Assembly: GCF_000283155.1 (NCBI RefSeq)
Contig: NW_004454160.1
Span: 5,197,770-5,261,769 of the forward strand
Source of the DNA: Ceratotherium simum simum
Lineage: Eukaryota; Chordata; Mammalia; Perissodactyla; Rhinocerotidae
DNA length: 64,000 bases
Reading direction: 5' to 3'
Shown here: in pieces, positions 46,335-58,224 of the stretch
Numbering within the stretch: position 1 is the first letter of the stretch
Layout of the letters: every line of letters starts with the position of its first letter
Translations under genes and position numbers: made by a program
Notes under the pieces: model-generated
The model's database searches: none
Seen by the model: the letters and a program-made list of their open reading frames with translations, nothing else
What the model was told of the DNA's origin: nothing

Positions 46335-46654
46335 TCATAAAAATGTCAAAGTTCAAATACAAAGCAAACAGTCCAAATATGAACAAGAAGTCAGTGGACT
46401 TCAAGAAGAAAACTGGACTCTATTCTGAAAGGTGAAATGTGTAGGAAAGTCATGGCGCAGATATGAAACACTAAAATATTGAACAATTAGTAAATTGTAA
46501 GAAAGGAGCATCTATTTATGTTTGTATCTATTACATTTTTTTGATATTACAAACATTGAAGAGACACAGAGACTTGGAACCATAGCACACTTCTCAACTT
46601 TGATGGGAATAATATTTGCATGGTGATAAAATGTAAATGTTGTTTGTAGTTTGT
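46335..46654. other. AT-rich spacer
   Basis: No feature recognised. Confidence 0.35.
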
Positions 46655-48300
46655 TTTTCTTTTTTTTTTATGGAAAATTCAGAACACGTATAAAAATATT
46701 GTATAGTATAATGAACCCATAACATCACCCAGCCTCAGTGGTGATCCACCTCATGGCCGGTTTCGTTTCATTTATATTTCCCACTCACTTTCTCTCCCCA
46801 CCTCCTGTGTTGTTTGCAAATATATCCAAGTCATTATATCATTATATACATTAATAGTTCAGTTTTTAGCTCTAAATGATAAACACTTTTTCAAATAAAC
46901 TCTATACTTTGGTTGATATGCCCCTTAAGTCTCTTTTATCTGTAGGATCTCTCTCCATCCTTGCATTTTTAAAAATTTACTATTTTTTCTTTTGCAGAAA
47001 CCAAATTGCTTTTCCTATTGAGTTTCTCATAGTTTGGATTTTTTAAAATTTATTTTATTTTATTTTTTTTTTGTGAGGAAGATCAGCCCTGAGCTAACAT
47101 CCACGCCAATCCTCCTCTTTTTGCTAAGGAAGACTGACCCTGGGCTAACGTCTGTGCCCATCTTCCTCCACTTTATGTGGGACGCCGCCACAGAATGGCC
47201 TGACAAGTGGTGCGTCGGTCTGCGCCCGGAATCCAAAGCCAGGCTGCCAGCAGCGGAGCACGTGCTCTTAACCGCTATGCCACAGGGCCAGTCCCCTAGT
47301 TTGGATTTTTCTAATTAAATCTCCACTGTGGTCCTTTGTCCTTTGTATTTTCTATAAATTAGTAATTAGATCCAGAAGCTTGAGTAGATTCAGGTTTGAA
47401 TTTTTGGCAAGCCTACTTCTTAGGCAGTGGCGTGGACTTCCATCAGGAGGCTCCAAATCTTTAGTGGGTCTCTTTTTTGTGGTATTAGCAGCCATTGATG
47501 ATCACAGCCTACATTCATTAACTCATTAGCCATTGTAAATTGGGTTTTCTAATTCTATCTTTCTTTCTTCAGTTACTATTTGGGACACTTCTATAAAGAT
47601 AAACTTCTTGTTACCAACTATTTGGTTAACTTGAGGTATAGCTCAAATAGGAAAGACAGGATAAATTGTTGTTTCTTTCGCTTTATTTACCAGGTTTCCT
47701 TAATGAGTTAATTCTTTAGCATCCTACAAAGATGACTAATAAGATTTTTTAATGTGTTTTTTTTAAATAAAATCATGGATTAAAGTAGTTGGTATGTTTT
47801 CATCCATTGCATTTATTATCCTTATTAATCCTCAAATTGTCCCACCCTTGGCCAAAAAGAGCTTTTTCAGGTTGGCTTCTAGATCCTTTTGACATGATCT
47901 CAGTGTTTCACAATATTCGTGCTTTTGATATGACAAAATGTACCAGATCTTGAACCAGCCATTTCTCTGAGACGCTCTGGTTCTCTTTAGTGCACAGTGG
48001 TGCTTATAGACAACAATCTGGTTACAGGGATTCTTGTCACTACTGGCTTGATCATTGTTACTGCACTTTTTCAATTTAAAGAGCTAGGAAATATTTTTGT
48101 TTTGCTTGTTTTGCTTTAGGGTAAATGATTACTTCTAATTCAAATTTAAGACTACAGGGCTTTGAGTTGCTCTTTTTTATTTTATATCTCTATCTCCTTT
48201 TTTTCCAGGCTGAATATACCAGTTCTCAATGACACCAATACAATTACTTATTTATTTGCCTTTCCTAGGTAAAAACACAATAAAATCTTAGAATAACAGG
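46655..48300 (-). repeat. Long old LINE-1-derived sequence, split by an ERE
   Basis: TTATGGAAAATTCAGAACAC, GTATAATGAACCCATAACAT, GATATGCCCCTTAAGTCTCT, ATCCAGAAGCTTGAGTAGAT, CATCAGGAGGCTCCAAATCT and, farther on, GATCCTTTTGACATGATCTC and AACCAGCCATTTCTCTGAGA follow one widespread old mammalian LINE pattern across the SINE. Exact family not assigned. Confidence 0.55.
47044..47296 (-). mobile_element. ERE SINE, copy 4
   Basis: Antisense ERE: T-rich end, GAAGATCAGCCCTGAGCTAA, CATCTTCCTCCACTTTATGT, GGTGCGTCGGTCTGCGCCCG, ending GCCACAGGGCCAGTCCC. Perfect 14-base target-site duplication TAGTTTGGATTTTT at 47030-47043 and 47297-47310. It sits inside the older LINE. Confidence 0.95.
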
Positions 48301-48439
48301 ACCAGCGTTACTATGAAAACTATCACTGAAACAATCTAAGATTTTTTTTCCGGCAATTCTTTTTGTCTTAGAGTATATACCACTAGAGATACACAGCCAC
48401 ATATATTGTAGTTGAAAGTTACTTAAAACAGTCTCACTC

Positions 48440-48865
48440 TATGTGGAACACCACCAACTGGATTTGTAGTGGGATCATTTGTTTCATTTTGCTTTCAATT
48501 TTCCAAAATTGCTTCTTTAAATTTAATTTTGTTTTAGAATTATGTAGACTTATCTCAAAAACCATGTCTATAGCATTGGATATATTTAAAGAATCAACTT
48601 TATATTCCCATCAACACCTCCACTCTATTTCCTCCCTTTCCCCACAGAAAACTTATTTTTATGGTTTATCCTTCAATTTTTTATGTAAGCAAATATATGT
48701 AAAAGAAAAATATATATATAAGTACAGAAATATAGATAGACAGACATCATATCTTTCAATTCCTTAAATGGTGGCATACTATGTATACTTCCTTTCATGT
48801 TGTGTTTTCATTTAATATTTCCTGGAAATCACTCCATCACAACATCTAGAAATATTCATATTCCT
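48440..48865 (-). repeat. Antisense L1 fragment, outer copy part 1
   Basis: AAATTGCTTCTTTAAATTTA, then CTTAAATGGTGGCATACTAT and TTCCTGGAAATCACTCCATC are antisense ORF2/3' L1 text. It seems to carry on at 49370 after another insertion. Confidence 0.55.
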
Positions 48866-49369
48866 TTAAAAATATTTTTAAAGCTATAATTGAAAGATAA
48901 TAATAAACTGCAAACGTTTAAAGTGTGAATTTTATCCATTTTGACACCACAACCAAGTTAACAAGCACTTCTACTACTGCCAGAAGTGTCCCTGTACCTC
49001 CTTGTAATTCATTCCTCCATCTACCCTTGTCCCCAGCCAATTTCTGATCTGTTTTCTGTCACTATAGATTTGATTTCACTTTCCAGAATTTTATGTAAAT
49101 GGAATCAGATAATATGCATTCTTTTTTCACTTGCTTCTCTCACTCTGCACAATGATTTTAAGATTCACTCATGTTGTTACATGTATCAGTAGTTTGTTCT
49201 TTTTTATTGCTGAGTAGTATTCCATTGAATGGATATACCGCATTTTTACTCATTCACCTACTTATGGATATTTGAGTTATCTCCAGTTTTTGGCTATTAC
49301 ACATAAAGCTGTTATGAACATTCATGTGCCAGTATTTGTATGGACATATCTTGTTGGTTTCTTCTGCAT
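48866..49369 (-). repeat. Antisense L1M 3' end nested in another L1
   Basis: ACACCACAACCAAGTTAACA, CCAGCCAATTTCTGATCTGT, ATGTAAATGGAATCAGATAA, GCTGAGTAGTATTCCATTGA and AGCTGTTATGAACATTCATG are antisense 3' UTR to ORF2 order. Confidence 0.8.
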
Positions 49370-49570
49370 AATACTCTGTTGTGTAGCTGTACCATAGTCT
49401 ATAGGACAGCTCCCTATTGATGGACATTAAGGTTGGTTTTAGTCTTTTACTATTACAAATAGCACTACAATATATAATCTTGTGCATATATCTTTTGGTA
49501 TTTTAGCCAGTGTATATTTAGGGCAGATTCCTAGAAGTTGGATTTTTACTCCAATTTTTCCAGAAGGAGC
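49370..49570 (-). repeat. Antisense L1 fragment, outer copy part 2
   Basis: GTAGCTGTACCATAGTCTAT, CCCTATTGATGGACATTAAG and CAGATTCCTAGAAGTTGGAT repeat the stretch of L1 that should follow 48865, supporting nesting. Confidence 0.65.
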
Positions 49571-49699
49571 TGGTAAGCAGAGAAATCATTTAGTCCTGTA
49601 CATTCTCATAGTGATTGGATTCTAGAAACTTATCAGAGTAGAATCCAAAAGTGAACCCCAAATATCTGAAATTGCAGTCAACTGCCTCCTAGTGTAAAT

Positions 49700-49955
49700 G
49701 ATGGCAAGATCAAAGAGAGAAGTGCTTTAAAATCAAAGTGCCAATAGGTTAAAAGCAAAAGGAGGGAAAACGGTGTACTATGCAAACAGGGATCATAAGA
49801 AATCTGATGTGGCTATGTTAATATCAGACAAAGTAGAATTTAAGACAAGAAGTATTACCACAGATGAAGAGGAAAACTTCATAATGATAAGAAAGTCAAT
49901 TTACCAATAAGGCATAATTCTAAATGTGCATTCACCTAATAACAGAATTTTTCCT
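49700..49955 (+). repeat. L1 ORF2 internal fragment
   Basis: GATGTGGCTATGTTAATATC, AGACAAAGTAGAATTTAAGA and TGCATTCACCTAATAACAGA match the ORF2 region after the endonuclease domain. Confidence 0.75.
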
Positions 49956-50365
49956 TAACCACATATTAAATTTCCATGCGCAATTGAATGTGGCTGGATT
50001 TCATAAAATCTTTTTCCATTGTTCTGTCTGTTCATGGGCAAATAGCATCCTGTCTTCATTATGGCTTAGAGAATCTTTGCTGTGTGCTTTAATATCTGGT
50101 AGGTCTAGGCCCTCAACCCTGCCCCACTGCTCTTCTTCTCAGAGGTTTTTCTAGCTATTCTTGCTTGTTTTTTCCCCTCCAAATGAACTTTATAATCAAC
50201 TTATCTAGCTCCAGGAAAAAAAAAAAGTCTGGTGGTATTTTTGTTGTATTATATTAAATTTATAAACTAACTTAGGAAGAAAAGGTCTTTATGATGTTGA
50301 GTCTTCCTATTCAAGAACACATATTTTTTCATTGATTTGAGTCTATTTTGTTTATCAATTTTTAA
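49956..50365 (-). repeat. L1 ORF2 internal fragment, opposite orientation
   Basis: TTTAATATCTGGTAGGTCTA, TTTTTCTAGCTATTCTTGCT, TATCAACTTATCTAGCTCCAG-type text (split here) and GATGTTGAGTCTTCCTATTC are antisense ORF2. Confidence 0.8.
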
Positions 50366-50910
50366 CCTATCGAATAAAGCTATTGATGAATTATGGCAGG
50401 CTTAATAATAGCTATAAAACAGAATGTTATCAGTCTTGGAAATGCAAAAGAAAAAGCATAGCTGATTGTAGTTGAGGAGAGGAGGAGAGGTGGAAAGAAG
50501 CATAGGGCTTCTACTATCCTTAACTTACAATGTTAGAAATCAGAGTGGACAAAACAAGAAAGAGGGGTTTACATATTTTTGCCGAAGTCAGAGAAATTTA
50601 AAAATAGTTATGTTACTATGTTGTGGTAAGGAAGAAGGGCTGAGAAGGTGTACAGAGCTAAAGCATTGTCCACCTTAACAGGAGTTAACAGGTGATGTCT
50701 AATGGTGATAACCCGATGACTTAGCAATGTGGAAGAAACCATCATGAGAATTAACAACACAAACCATCAAAAGTGGTTGCCTCTGGAGAGCAGAGTTGGG
50801 TGGAGGGGCAAGGGCTTATGATATTTCATTATAAACACCTTTTTGTACTATTTGATTTCTTAACTATTTGGTTAGGTAAAAAAATTAAATAATTTTAATG
50901 CATCACAAAT
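50366..50910 (+). repeat. Probable old L1/HAL1 3' sequence
   Basis: AAGTGGTTGCCTCTGGAGAG, TTATGATATTTCATTATAAA and TTTTTGTACTATTTGATTTC with an A-rich tail resemble an L1M 3' end. Upstream part less certain. Confidence 0.5.
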
Positions 50911-53269
50911 TAAAAGAAAGCTTTACATTGGTCAACTACAAGAAAAATATTTTGGTTTGTTAATTTATTTCCCCAAGTAAGAGAAAGTAGCTGAGTTAAT
51001 AGTAACTAGACATCTCTTCTGCCTGGATATTAGGAGACAATAGCCAATTAAAGATATGCCCCCCACTTCTGATATACTAGTCTTCATGAGGGAGCCAGAC
51101 CATGGGAATATGATGATTTAATGGACAGTTATGGAAAGAAGGACACCCTTAAAGATTTGATCCCTGTTCTCAAACTTGGGTTGCTGCCACCTATGTTGCT
51201 TTCTTTTCATCAGGCAGACACCTGTAGACCCAACCCTATTTTGGATGTTTTCTGCCTAACAACAAAGATAGGAAGTTGCTCACCAATTCATGTGCAATAA
51301 TGCCCAACCCTAGGGGAAGCCTGCCAGGGCCAGGGGTGGGGAAACAAGAACCAAATAATGGCTGTCTTTCTGTCTTTCCCATCTGATCCCTGTGCCCCAA
51401 GAGGGACTTTTTTTCTTTTTATTAAGTTCCAGGAGTTAATTGATTCGATTACTCATGCATACTAGGGAAAAGTAAGTAGGCTACAAATTACTGAAGTGAC
51501 TTTGCTGAATTCAGCACAATCACAATCTACAATCACAGGCAGTGATTTGGGCAAGTAGATGATGGGGTACAAGGACGAGGCTCCCTCAGTTAGGGCTTCA
51601 AAAAATCCCAGGCTCAATCACACCACCAGCCCCTAAATCCTTCCATGATCTCTCAGCAAAGCTTCTCCCCACTCCCACCTGATCCCCTCTGGCCAAGGGT
51701 TACTCTTCTATGCCTTTGATTTTTACCCTTTAGGGTTATCCATTTATTCATTTAGATAAAAATACATGGACTGGTGGGGACAGGGAGGGGGCCAAGGAAC
51801 ATGAGACAGAGTATGTAGTACTATCTGTTTCCAGTCTTATATCATTTCCCCTTTCTCTCCTAAGTCACAACCCAAGTTTTAAATTTATCATGAGGAATAT
51901 GATAATTACATAGCCTGGATTCTCAAGTCTGTTGACCACCACATCTTCTTCCTGTGGTGAGCCACAAGGTAAAGTGAATTAACAGCTGAAGAGTCCTTGG
52001 TGATCATGGAATAAAAGAAAAGAAAGCTGGGGAGTGCTGCAGGATGACCTCTTCCATGAGCAGAGAAAAGCTGCACTGACAGACACTCTCCTGGCCCCCA
52101 ATTCTCTTCCTTTATGGCCTCATGGAGCACTCCATGTATTAGCTTTCCAGGAAAGTTGTCCACCAAAGGCTGATTAAAGAAAACAGTGATAATTTCCTAT
52201 GGAGGCTGTTCAAAGCCAAAGCAATAAAATGGTACATTTTGCATTCCCACCCTAGCCGTGATGGGAGAGTGTAGACGCAGTCAGGACAAGGACATTCAAA
52301 CCCCAAAACCTTCATTCTCAAATCCTATGTAGTGGAAAACACTCCGCCTCATATGACTTTCCTGATATGTGTCGTTGGGGATTACCACATTCTTACTGTA
52401 GGAAAATAAGTTATGTTTGCAAACGTTAGCCTGGAATAAGGAAGCTGTTGGTTTGGGCACTGAGATGATTACTAACGGCAAGAGGACCTAAGATGACTCA
52501 GATGTGGGAAGGAGTGAGGAAGAAGAGGAGAAAAAGAGTTAACAAGAGAAAGCGAGGGAAAGGCCCATCAGGAATGAAGGAAAAGTGAGGGAGTTTTGTG
52601 TCTGAGACAGAATTGTGACAGAATATGGGTTGAGGGACATGTTTCGCTCTGCCCCAAGGCCTACACTTTCTTGCCCTCCACAGGCTGAGAGGACTGGACT
52701 CCCCTCAAAGCCGTGTGCAGAGGGAATCCCATCCCCTCCCACATTGGGTGCAGAGTTAGCTGTCTCCTCTCTCTCTAACACCCTCCTTCGCCTGACTTGA
52801 GGCAATGCTGGAGTTGGAGCCTGCGCTTAGCTCTATTAATTACTGGTGAGAGGAGGAGGGAAGCACAGTTATAAACTACCTCCATTTTCTCATGTCCTGA
52901 GGCAGCATGGCCCATGAAGCTGTGGAGCCAGTTAATCTTCAATCAGTCTTCACTCAGATAAAGTCCACCTCCTCTGGTGAGCTGATGTCTTCCTAGGACC
53001 AATGACCACCGGATATCTCTGGCACCTAGAAGCCCAGCTTGGTGGCCTTGACTCTGATAAGCTTCCCTTGGCATATTGCTCTCACACACCTTCTCTACTT
53101 CAACTCCAACAGCCTTCCTTGAAGATCTGGTTTGCAGGCTTGGCCTGCCCCACTCACATATTTTTGATTGCTGATTGCCAGTGTCTCCTGTATTCAACAA
53201 CTCAGCCAATGTGTGTTTGCACTGTGGGTTTATTCTCCAGTTGAATGAAGGCAAGAAGTCTGATAACAG
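50911..53269. other. Intergenic, nothing recognised
   Basis: 2.4 kb of mostly unique-looking DNA; short open frames on both strands are without family resemblance. Confidence 0.4.
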
Positions 53270-53640
53270 AATTAGCTAATACAAACACAAGGCAAAAGGG
53301 GGCAGAGTGGAAATATAAATTAAACCCTATGGGAACCCAAGAGAAAAGGTGATTAATTACAACTAAGTGAATCAGGAAATGCTTCATGGAAATTGTATTT
53401 GAACTGGGCCTCAGTGGGCATGTTTCAACAGGCAAAATGGGGAGAGGCATTCCAAGGAGGAGGAATGGCATAAGACAAGGATAAGCCTGGAGAAGTTCCA
53501 GGTAGGCAGAGTTCTGATAATTGAGGGCCTTGAATGCTGTGTTCAGGAATTTGGACTTCATTCTGTGGACAGTGGGGAACAAGTGAAAGCTTCTAAGCAG
53601 AGGAATGATATTATCAGATTTGACAATAGTGACCATTTAT
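53270..53640 (-). repeat. L2 LINE fragment
   Basis: AATGCTTCATGGAAATTGTA, GAACTGGGCCTCAGTGGGCA, AGAGGCATTCCAAGGAGGAG, AGGGCCTTGAATGCTGTGTT and GCAGAGGAATGATATTATCA follow antisense L2. Confidence 0.7.
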
Positions 53641-54179
53641 GGAGTACTCACTATGATCCAGGCATCACGCTAAATGTTACACAGGAATTCACGTACTTGG
53701 CCTTCATAATGACCCCATGAGGATGGTGAACTTGGACAGTAGTTTGAGGATGGACCAGAAGCAGAATGGTTAGGGGAGAGACAGTAGGAGAGGACGATTT
53801 CAACGGTTTAGAATTCAGAGATAAGGGCCTAAACTCTAGATTCTGCTAAAAGCAGCAATGAGAATTGGAGTTAGAATTCTGAGACGGTAGAATCAGAGGA
53901 CCTGGTGGCCAGTTAGCTCCTGAAGTCCATGGAGGCTATTGTTCAGGAGATCTAGAAGGAAACGTTCCAAACAAACAATGCCAGCAGACCTCAGTCTTGG
54001 GACTTAGCTTCCCTACCCGCTGCTAAAATCCCAACCTCAGGAGAATGGGGCATTTTGCCATCAGATGACTATGAGACTTGAAATTCAGTAGAGTTATAGC
54101 AATAAGAGTTTTCCCAGTTGGTCCAAGTGGAAACCCAGATAGGATGCAGAGGCAAATTAATTAGGAGTAATAGAAGCTC
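53641..54179. other. Intergenic, with a possible MIR stub
   Basis: The start (GAGTACTCACTATGATCCAG, GCATCACGCTAAATGTTACA) looks like a truncated antisense MIR; the rest is unassigned, perhaps more L2. Confidence 0.4.
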
Positions 54180-54410
54180 TTCCCTGTATGAAGTGCTAAG
54201 TATGTGGCAGCCCCTGTGCTTGGGCCTCATGTCATAGACCTCATGTCATTTTGTGTTAATAATAACCCTAGGATGGTCTCTGATTTGCTATAAGGAAACT
54301 GAGATTCCGAGAGACTAGGTAACTGGCCTGAGTTAGCATAGCTACTAAGGGGCAGAATTGAGACACACACCCAGAGTCTATGCTTCCAACTGGTGCATGA
54401 AATTGCCTGA
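54180..54410 (-). repeat. MIR SINE, diverged
   Basis: GGAAACTGAGATTCCGAGAG, CTAGGTAACTGGCCTGAGTT and GCATAGCTACTAAGGGGCAG are antisense MIR core. Confidence 0.7.
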
Positions 54411-54484
54411 GGGGAAGACAGACTTCTCAAAAAGCAGGCAAGATGAGTCTGGCTCAAGTTGGGTTCATTCTCACATCTATTCAT

Positions 54485-55165
54485 GCATTTATTAATTTAT
54501 TCATTCATTTATTCATACACTAAGCAATTACTGAGCACCTACTATGTGACAGACACTGTGCTAAGTATTTAGGATAAAAATTAATAAGACATCATCTCTA
54601 TCCTCAATGAGAACAGTCTGGAAATGGAGGCAGACAAGTGAACAGATGATTATAATGCACAAAGGAAGGCAGCTAGCCTGGCTTGTGGGGGTGAAGAGGA
54701 AATTGGAGAAGACTTTCAGAGGTGATAACTGGGCTTACTCCAGAAGGAGTAGAGGGTGGCTAGGTTGGGGGGAGGAAATGAGAAGAGGGCAGTGTTCTGG
54801 AAAGTAGGGCTGGTGCAAATGTACAGACCAGATGGAGAAATGAGGAGCTCTGTACTGAGAACCACAAGCACCTTAGGTTGCCAAAGGCAAGGATGAGAGG
54901 CAGAGGAGGCAGGATGCTGGAGTAGGAGCAAGAGAATGTTCCGTTCAGAGTCATGGAGCTAGAACTTCACCCTGCAGGCCATGGGGAGCCACTGAAGGGC
55001 AGACTGACACTCAATAAAGCTCACTCGAGCTGCAGTGGGGGAGAGACAGGAGGCCAGGAGGTGAAGGAGGAGTCTGCTGCAATAGTACAAGTGAGGGACG
55101 ACAGAGGTGCAGAGGAGAGGAGAGATCTGAGACATGTTTAAGGGTAAAATGGGCGGCACCTAGTG
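54485..55165 (-). repeat. L2 LINE, about 680 bases
   Basis: TTATTCATTCATTTATTCAT, TGAGCACCTACTATGTGACA, CTGTGCTAAGTATTTAGGAT, CCATGGGGAGCCACTGAAGG, GCTGCAATAGTACAAGTGAG run in antisense L2 order from the 3' tip inward. Confidence 0.85.
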
Positions 55166-55345
55166 AGGGATGATCCTGGATGGGAACAAAGGGCTGAGAC
55201 CCCCTTGAGGATGAGTCACATCCTCGGCTATATCCTGCAGCAGGTTTTCCACCCTCAACAGTTCTCCTCAGGTAGAGGTTACTAATCAATCCCTATGGCC
55301 CATGCAGATGGCCTGAGTGGATACCTGTGGTTACCAAGCCACTGC
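55166..55345. other. Short spacer
   Basis: No feature recognised. Confidence 0.3.
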
Positions 55346-56024
55346 TGTTATGGGGTGCTGAGTCTCTGGGGAGCAGGTTTCAATCCTAGGGCCATCAACC
55401 AGGAAGGGTACCCCCTTCCCATGTGAGAAAGGGTTAGCTCAGGAGGTCTGGGTTTCTCAAACCCTGCACATTCCCAAAAAATGCCTGACTTCAAGAATGG
55501 CCCTTGGCCAGCTCCTAGGAGATGAGCTCTGAGTCCCTGGAATATTCTGCCTGATAAGAGTGTTTTCATGTGCCTGAGATCTTGGACCATGTATTCCCAG
55601 TTTGATCAGAGAGTTTATGCTAACAATGTGATTTGTGGTGAACACCTGTTCTGCTCTGGAGGCTGGAGTCTGAGTAGCTGAGGTCAGCCACACAGGAGCA
55701 GCCTACGTGACAGACCCCCAGTAAAAACCCTGGACACCAAGGCTCAGGTGAACTTCCTTGATTGGCAACACTTCATATGTGTTCTCACACACAGCTGCCG
55801 GGAGAATTAAGCACGTCCCCACTAGCTCTGCTGGGAGGGGACACCTGGAAACTTGCACGTGGTTCTCCTGGACTCTGCTCCACGTGCCTTTCTCTTTGCT
55901 GATTTTAATCTGTATCCTTTCACGGTAATAAACTCTACCCATGAGTATAACAGTTTTTCCGAGTCCTGTGAGTTCCTGTAATGAATCATCAAGCCTGAGG
56001 GTAGTCTTGGGGACCTCTGACACA
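55346..56024 (+). mobile_element. Solitary LTR of an old endogenous retrovirus-like element
   Basis: Text ending in GTATCCTTTCACGGTAATAA-ACTC, GAGTCCTGTGAGTTCCTGTA and AGCCTGAGGGTAGTCTTGGG has the shape of a known mammalian LTR 3' half; AATAAA at 55927-55932 lies about 90 bases before the end, as in an LTR R/U5 layout. No internal retroviral coding region lies on either side, so this is likely a solo LTR. Ends are estimated; exact family not assigned. Confidence 0.5.
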
Positions 56025-57086
56025 CTCCACTCTGGAGTGACAGCAGAAGGATCAGCTGGGAAAGCACACAGCCCAAACCTGGTATTTCATGCCAGAGTAG
56101 GCAACTTGAGAGTCAGGTCCTATGCAAACAACCTAAGTGGAACACATTGTGTTCTATACAGAACAGTGGGGCAGGAATGCCCGGAACTCTGGGAGGATAT
56201 TTTCCACCTTATCTAGGATCCAAGCTCACTCTGCTGTTCTCCCAGTGGCCCCAAGCATCTTGCTTTGATTCTGACCTCTATTATCCAAAAGCACACTTAA
56301 CCTTTTCATTTTCAGCTTGAAAAAAAAGCCTAATATCCTCCCTCCATCCTTCCAGTTTGTTTCTTTTGCCAGATAGTAGTGTCAAAATTGGACCTATAAC
56401 TGTAGGCAATTTTCAGATACTGTAAAACAGAATTGACCCTAAACAACAGATGTGAGAATCTACAGTATGCCCTAGAAATGCAATACAGCGCTGTGCTGTA
56501 AATTTATAGGTTATTCGGATAACATGCTGTGATACAACAGGGAAATTAAACTTCTCAGCAATGGGTATGATCTACAGCCAGGAAACTTGAGGTTTGATTT
56601 TATGTGAATACAAGCTTTTTGTGCACAGTCATACTCCTCATTTGTACCACTCCGTCGGTTTATTTACAGAACATGAGGTATAATGAATGAGTGGTGCCCA
56701 CCTCTTCTTCACATTTATCCAGAAAAGGACTTATATTAACAAGGTGACTCTGCTCAAATGCAGTCCAAGCCCATTCTTGTTTTCAACTCCAAGTCTAGGC
56801 ACTAGGAACTTTCCACAATATTTCAATTAAACTAATGACTTTTAAGAACATATCCTTGTACTTATTTGTAAAGCTGCTGCAAGGTTTCCCCACAACCAAG
56901 TCTAACAATACCTTCCCCTCCTCCAGGCCCTGCCACATCCTGGCCTAATTTCCTCTTCATTATCTCCCACTCTCCCCTAGACTGGGGCCCTCAGTTCTGC
57001 ATCTAGATCAGTGGCAAACAAGACATCTCTTTACGATCTTGAATGAGGCAGAGTTCAATGTGGAAAACAGAAATTTGGGTATTTTA
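56025..57086. other. Intergenic, nothing recognised
   Basis: Unique-looking AT-rich DNA. Confidence 0.4.
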
Positions 57087-57101
57087 AGCAGAAAGGAATT
57101 T

Positions 57102-57356
57102 TTTTGGGGGGGCGCGGGTTTGAGGAAGATTGGCCCTGAGTTAACATCTGTTGCCAATCTTCCTCTTTTTGCTGAGGAAGATCGTCACTGAGCTAACTAA
57201 TGTCTGTGCCAATCTTCCTCTATTTTGTATGTGGGACACCACTACAGCATGGCCTGATAGAGGTGCATAGGTCCACGTCTGGGATCCAAACCTGTGAACC
57301 CCAGGCCGCTGAAGCAGAGCGTGCAAAATTAACCACTACGTCACTGGGCCAGGCCC
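57102..57356 (-). mobile_element. ERE SINE, copy 5
   Basis: Antisense ERE with GAGGAAGATTGGCCCTGAGT, GCTGAGGAAGATCGTCACTG, TATGTGGGACACCACTACAG, ending ACTGGGCCAGGCCC. Direct repeat AGCAGAAAGGAATTT (57087-57101) and AGCAGGAAGGAATTT (57357-57371), one mismatch. The T/G-rich left edge has a seven-G run. Confidence 0.93.
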
Positions 57357-57371
57357 AGCAGGAAGGAATTT

Positions 57372-58212
57372 AATAAAGGAAGTGAGGTAGTACAAAGTTA
57401 TTGGGAGGGCTGGAGGAGTGGATTCTAGGCTGAGCTCCAGAAAGCCAGCACTGGAACTGTTGAGTTCAAGTCCACACCGCCATGCCTGCTAATCAAGGAT
57501 CCACATCCCCTGCTGCCTCCATCGCAACGACCTCCAGACACAAGGAAACTGGAGATGGACGTGCTGCAGGACACGCCTACGTCCTTGACCTTGCTCTTCA
57601 GCAACAACAGCCCATGGGGAAAGAAGATGGTCCCTGCCTCACTTCCACAATGCAAATCCTGCTCCTGCATATAAGGGGCAGAGCCTCAATTTCATGCAAG
57701 ACCCTAGTGCAAGGAAAGCTGGGAAATGAAACGCTGAACTTTCCAGCACCCTCAGTACAGGAAGCATACTAGGAAGTGAGGATGGAGGCTGAGTCAGGCG
57801 ATTTGCTGCATCCCCTGCAGGCCACTAAGATCCCTTCAAGACCTAACACTCCACGCATGACCAGGATCCTGAACGGGAAGAGATAACAATCTCTAGAGAA
57901 GGATATAGAAGAGAGAAGCATGGCTTCTGCTACCGTCTCCTCTTCCACTGCCGTATCCTTAGGAAGAAGTGATTTCCAGGTCTGTCCTGGGGTGAGGAGA
58001 AGCCCAAAGAAATTTGAGCCTGAGTTCTGACTGAACCTGCCCTAATAGTTTAGAGGACTTCATGGGAAAGGTTCACAGCTTTTAAAACTATGATTTAAAA
58101 TTTGCAAGAAGATTTATGCCTTGTAAGATATTGAGAATATATATACATCACACATACTGTTCTTTTAATATGGGAAAACTCTTGGAATAGAAATTTAGGT
58201 ATGCAAATAAAA
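57372..58212. other. Intergenic, possibly an old unnamed repeat
   Basis: GAATTTAATAAAGGAAGTGA, GGGAGGGCTGGAGGAGTGGA and the following text recall an old mammalian repeat which I cannot name. No gene. Confidence 0.35.
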
Positions 58213-58224
58213 AGCAGGGCCCAT

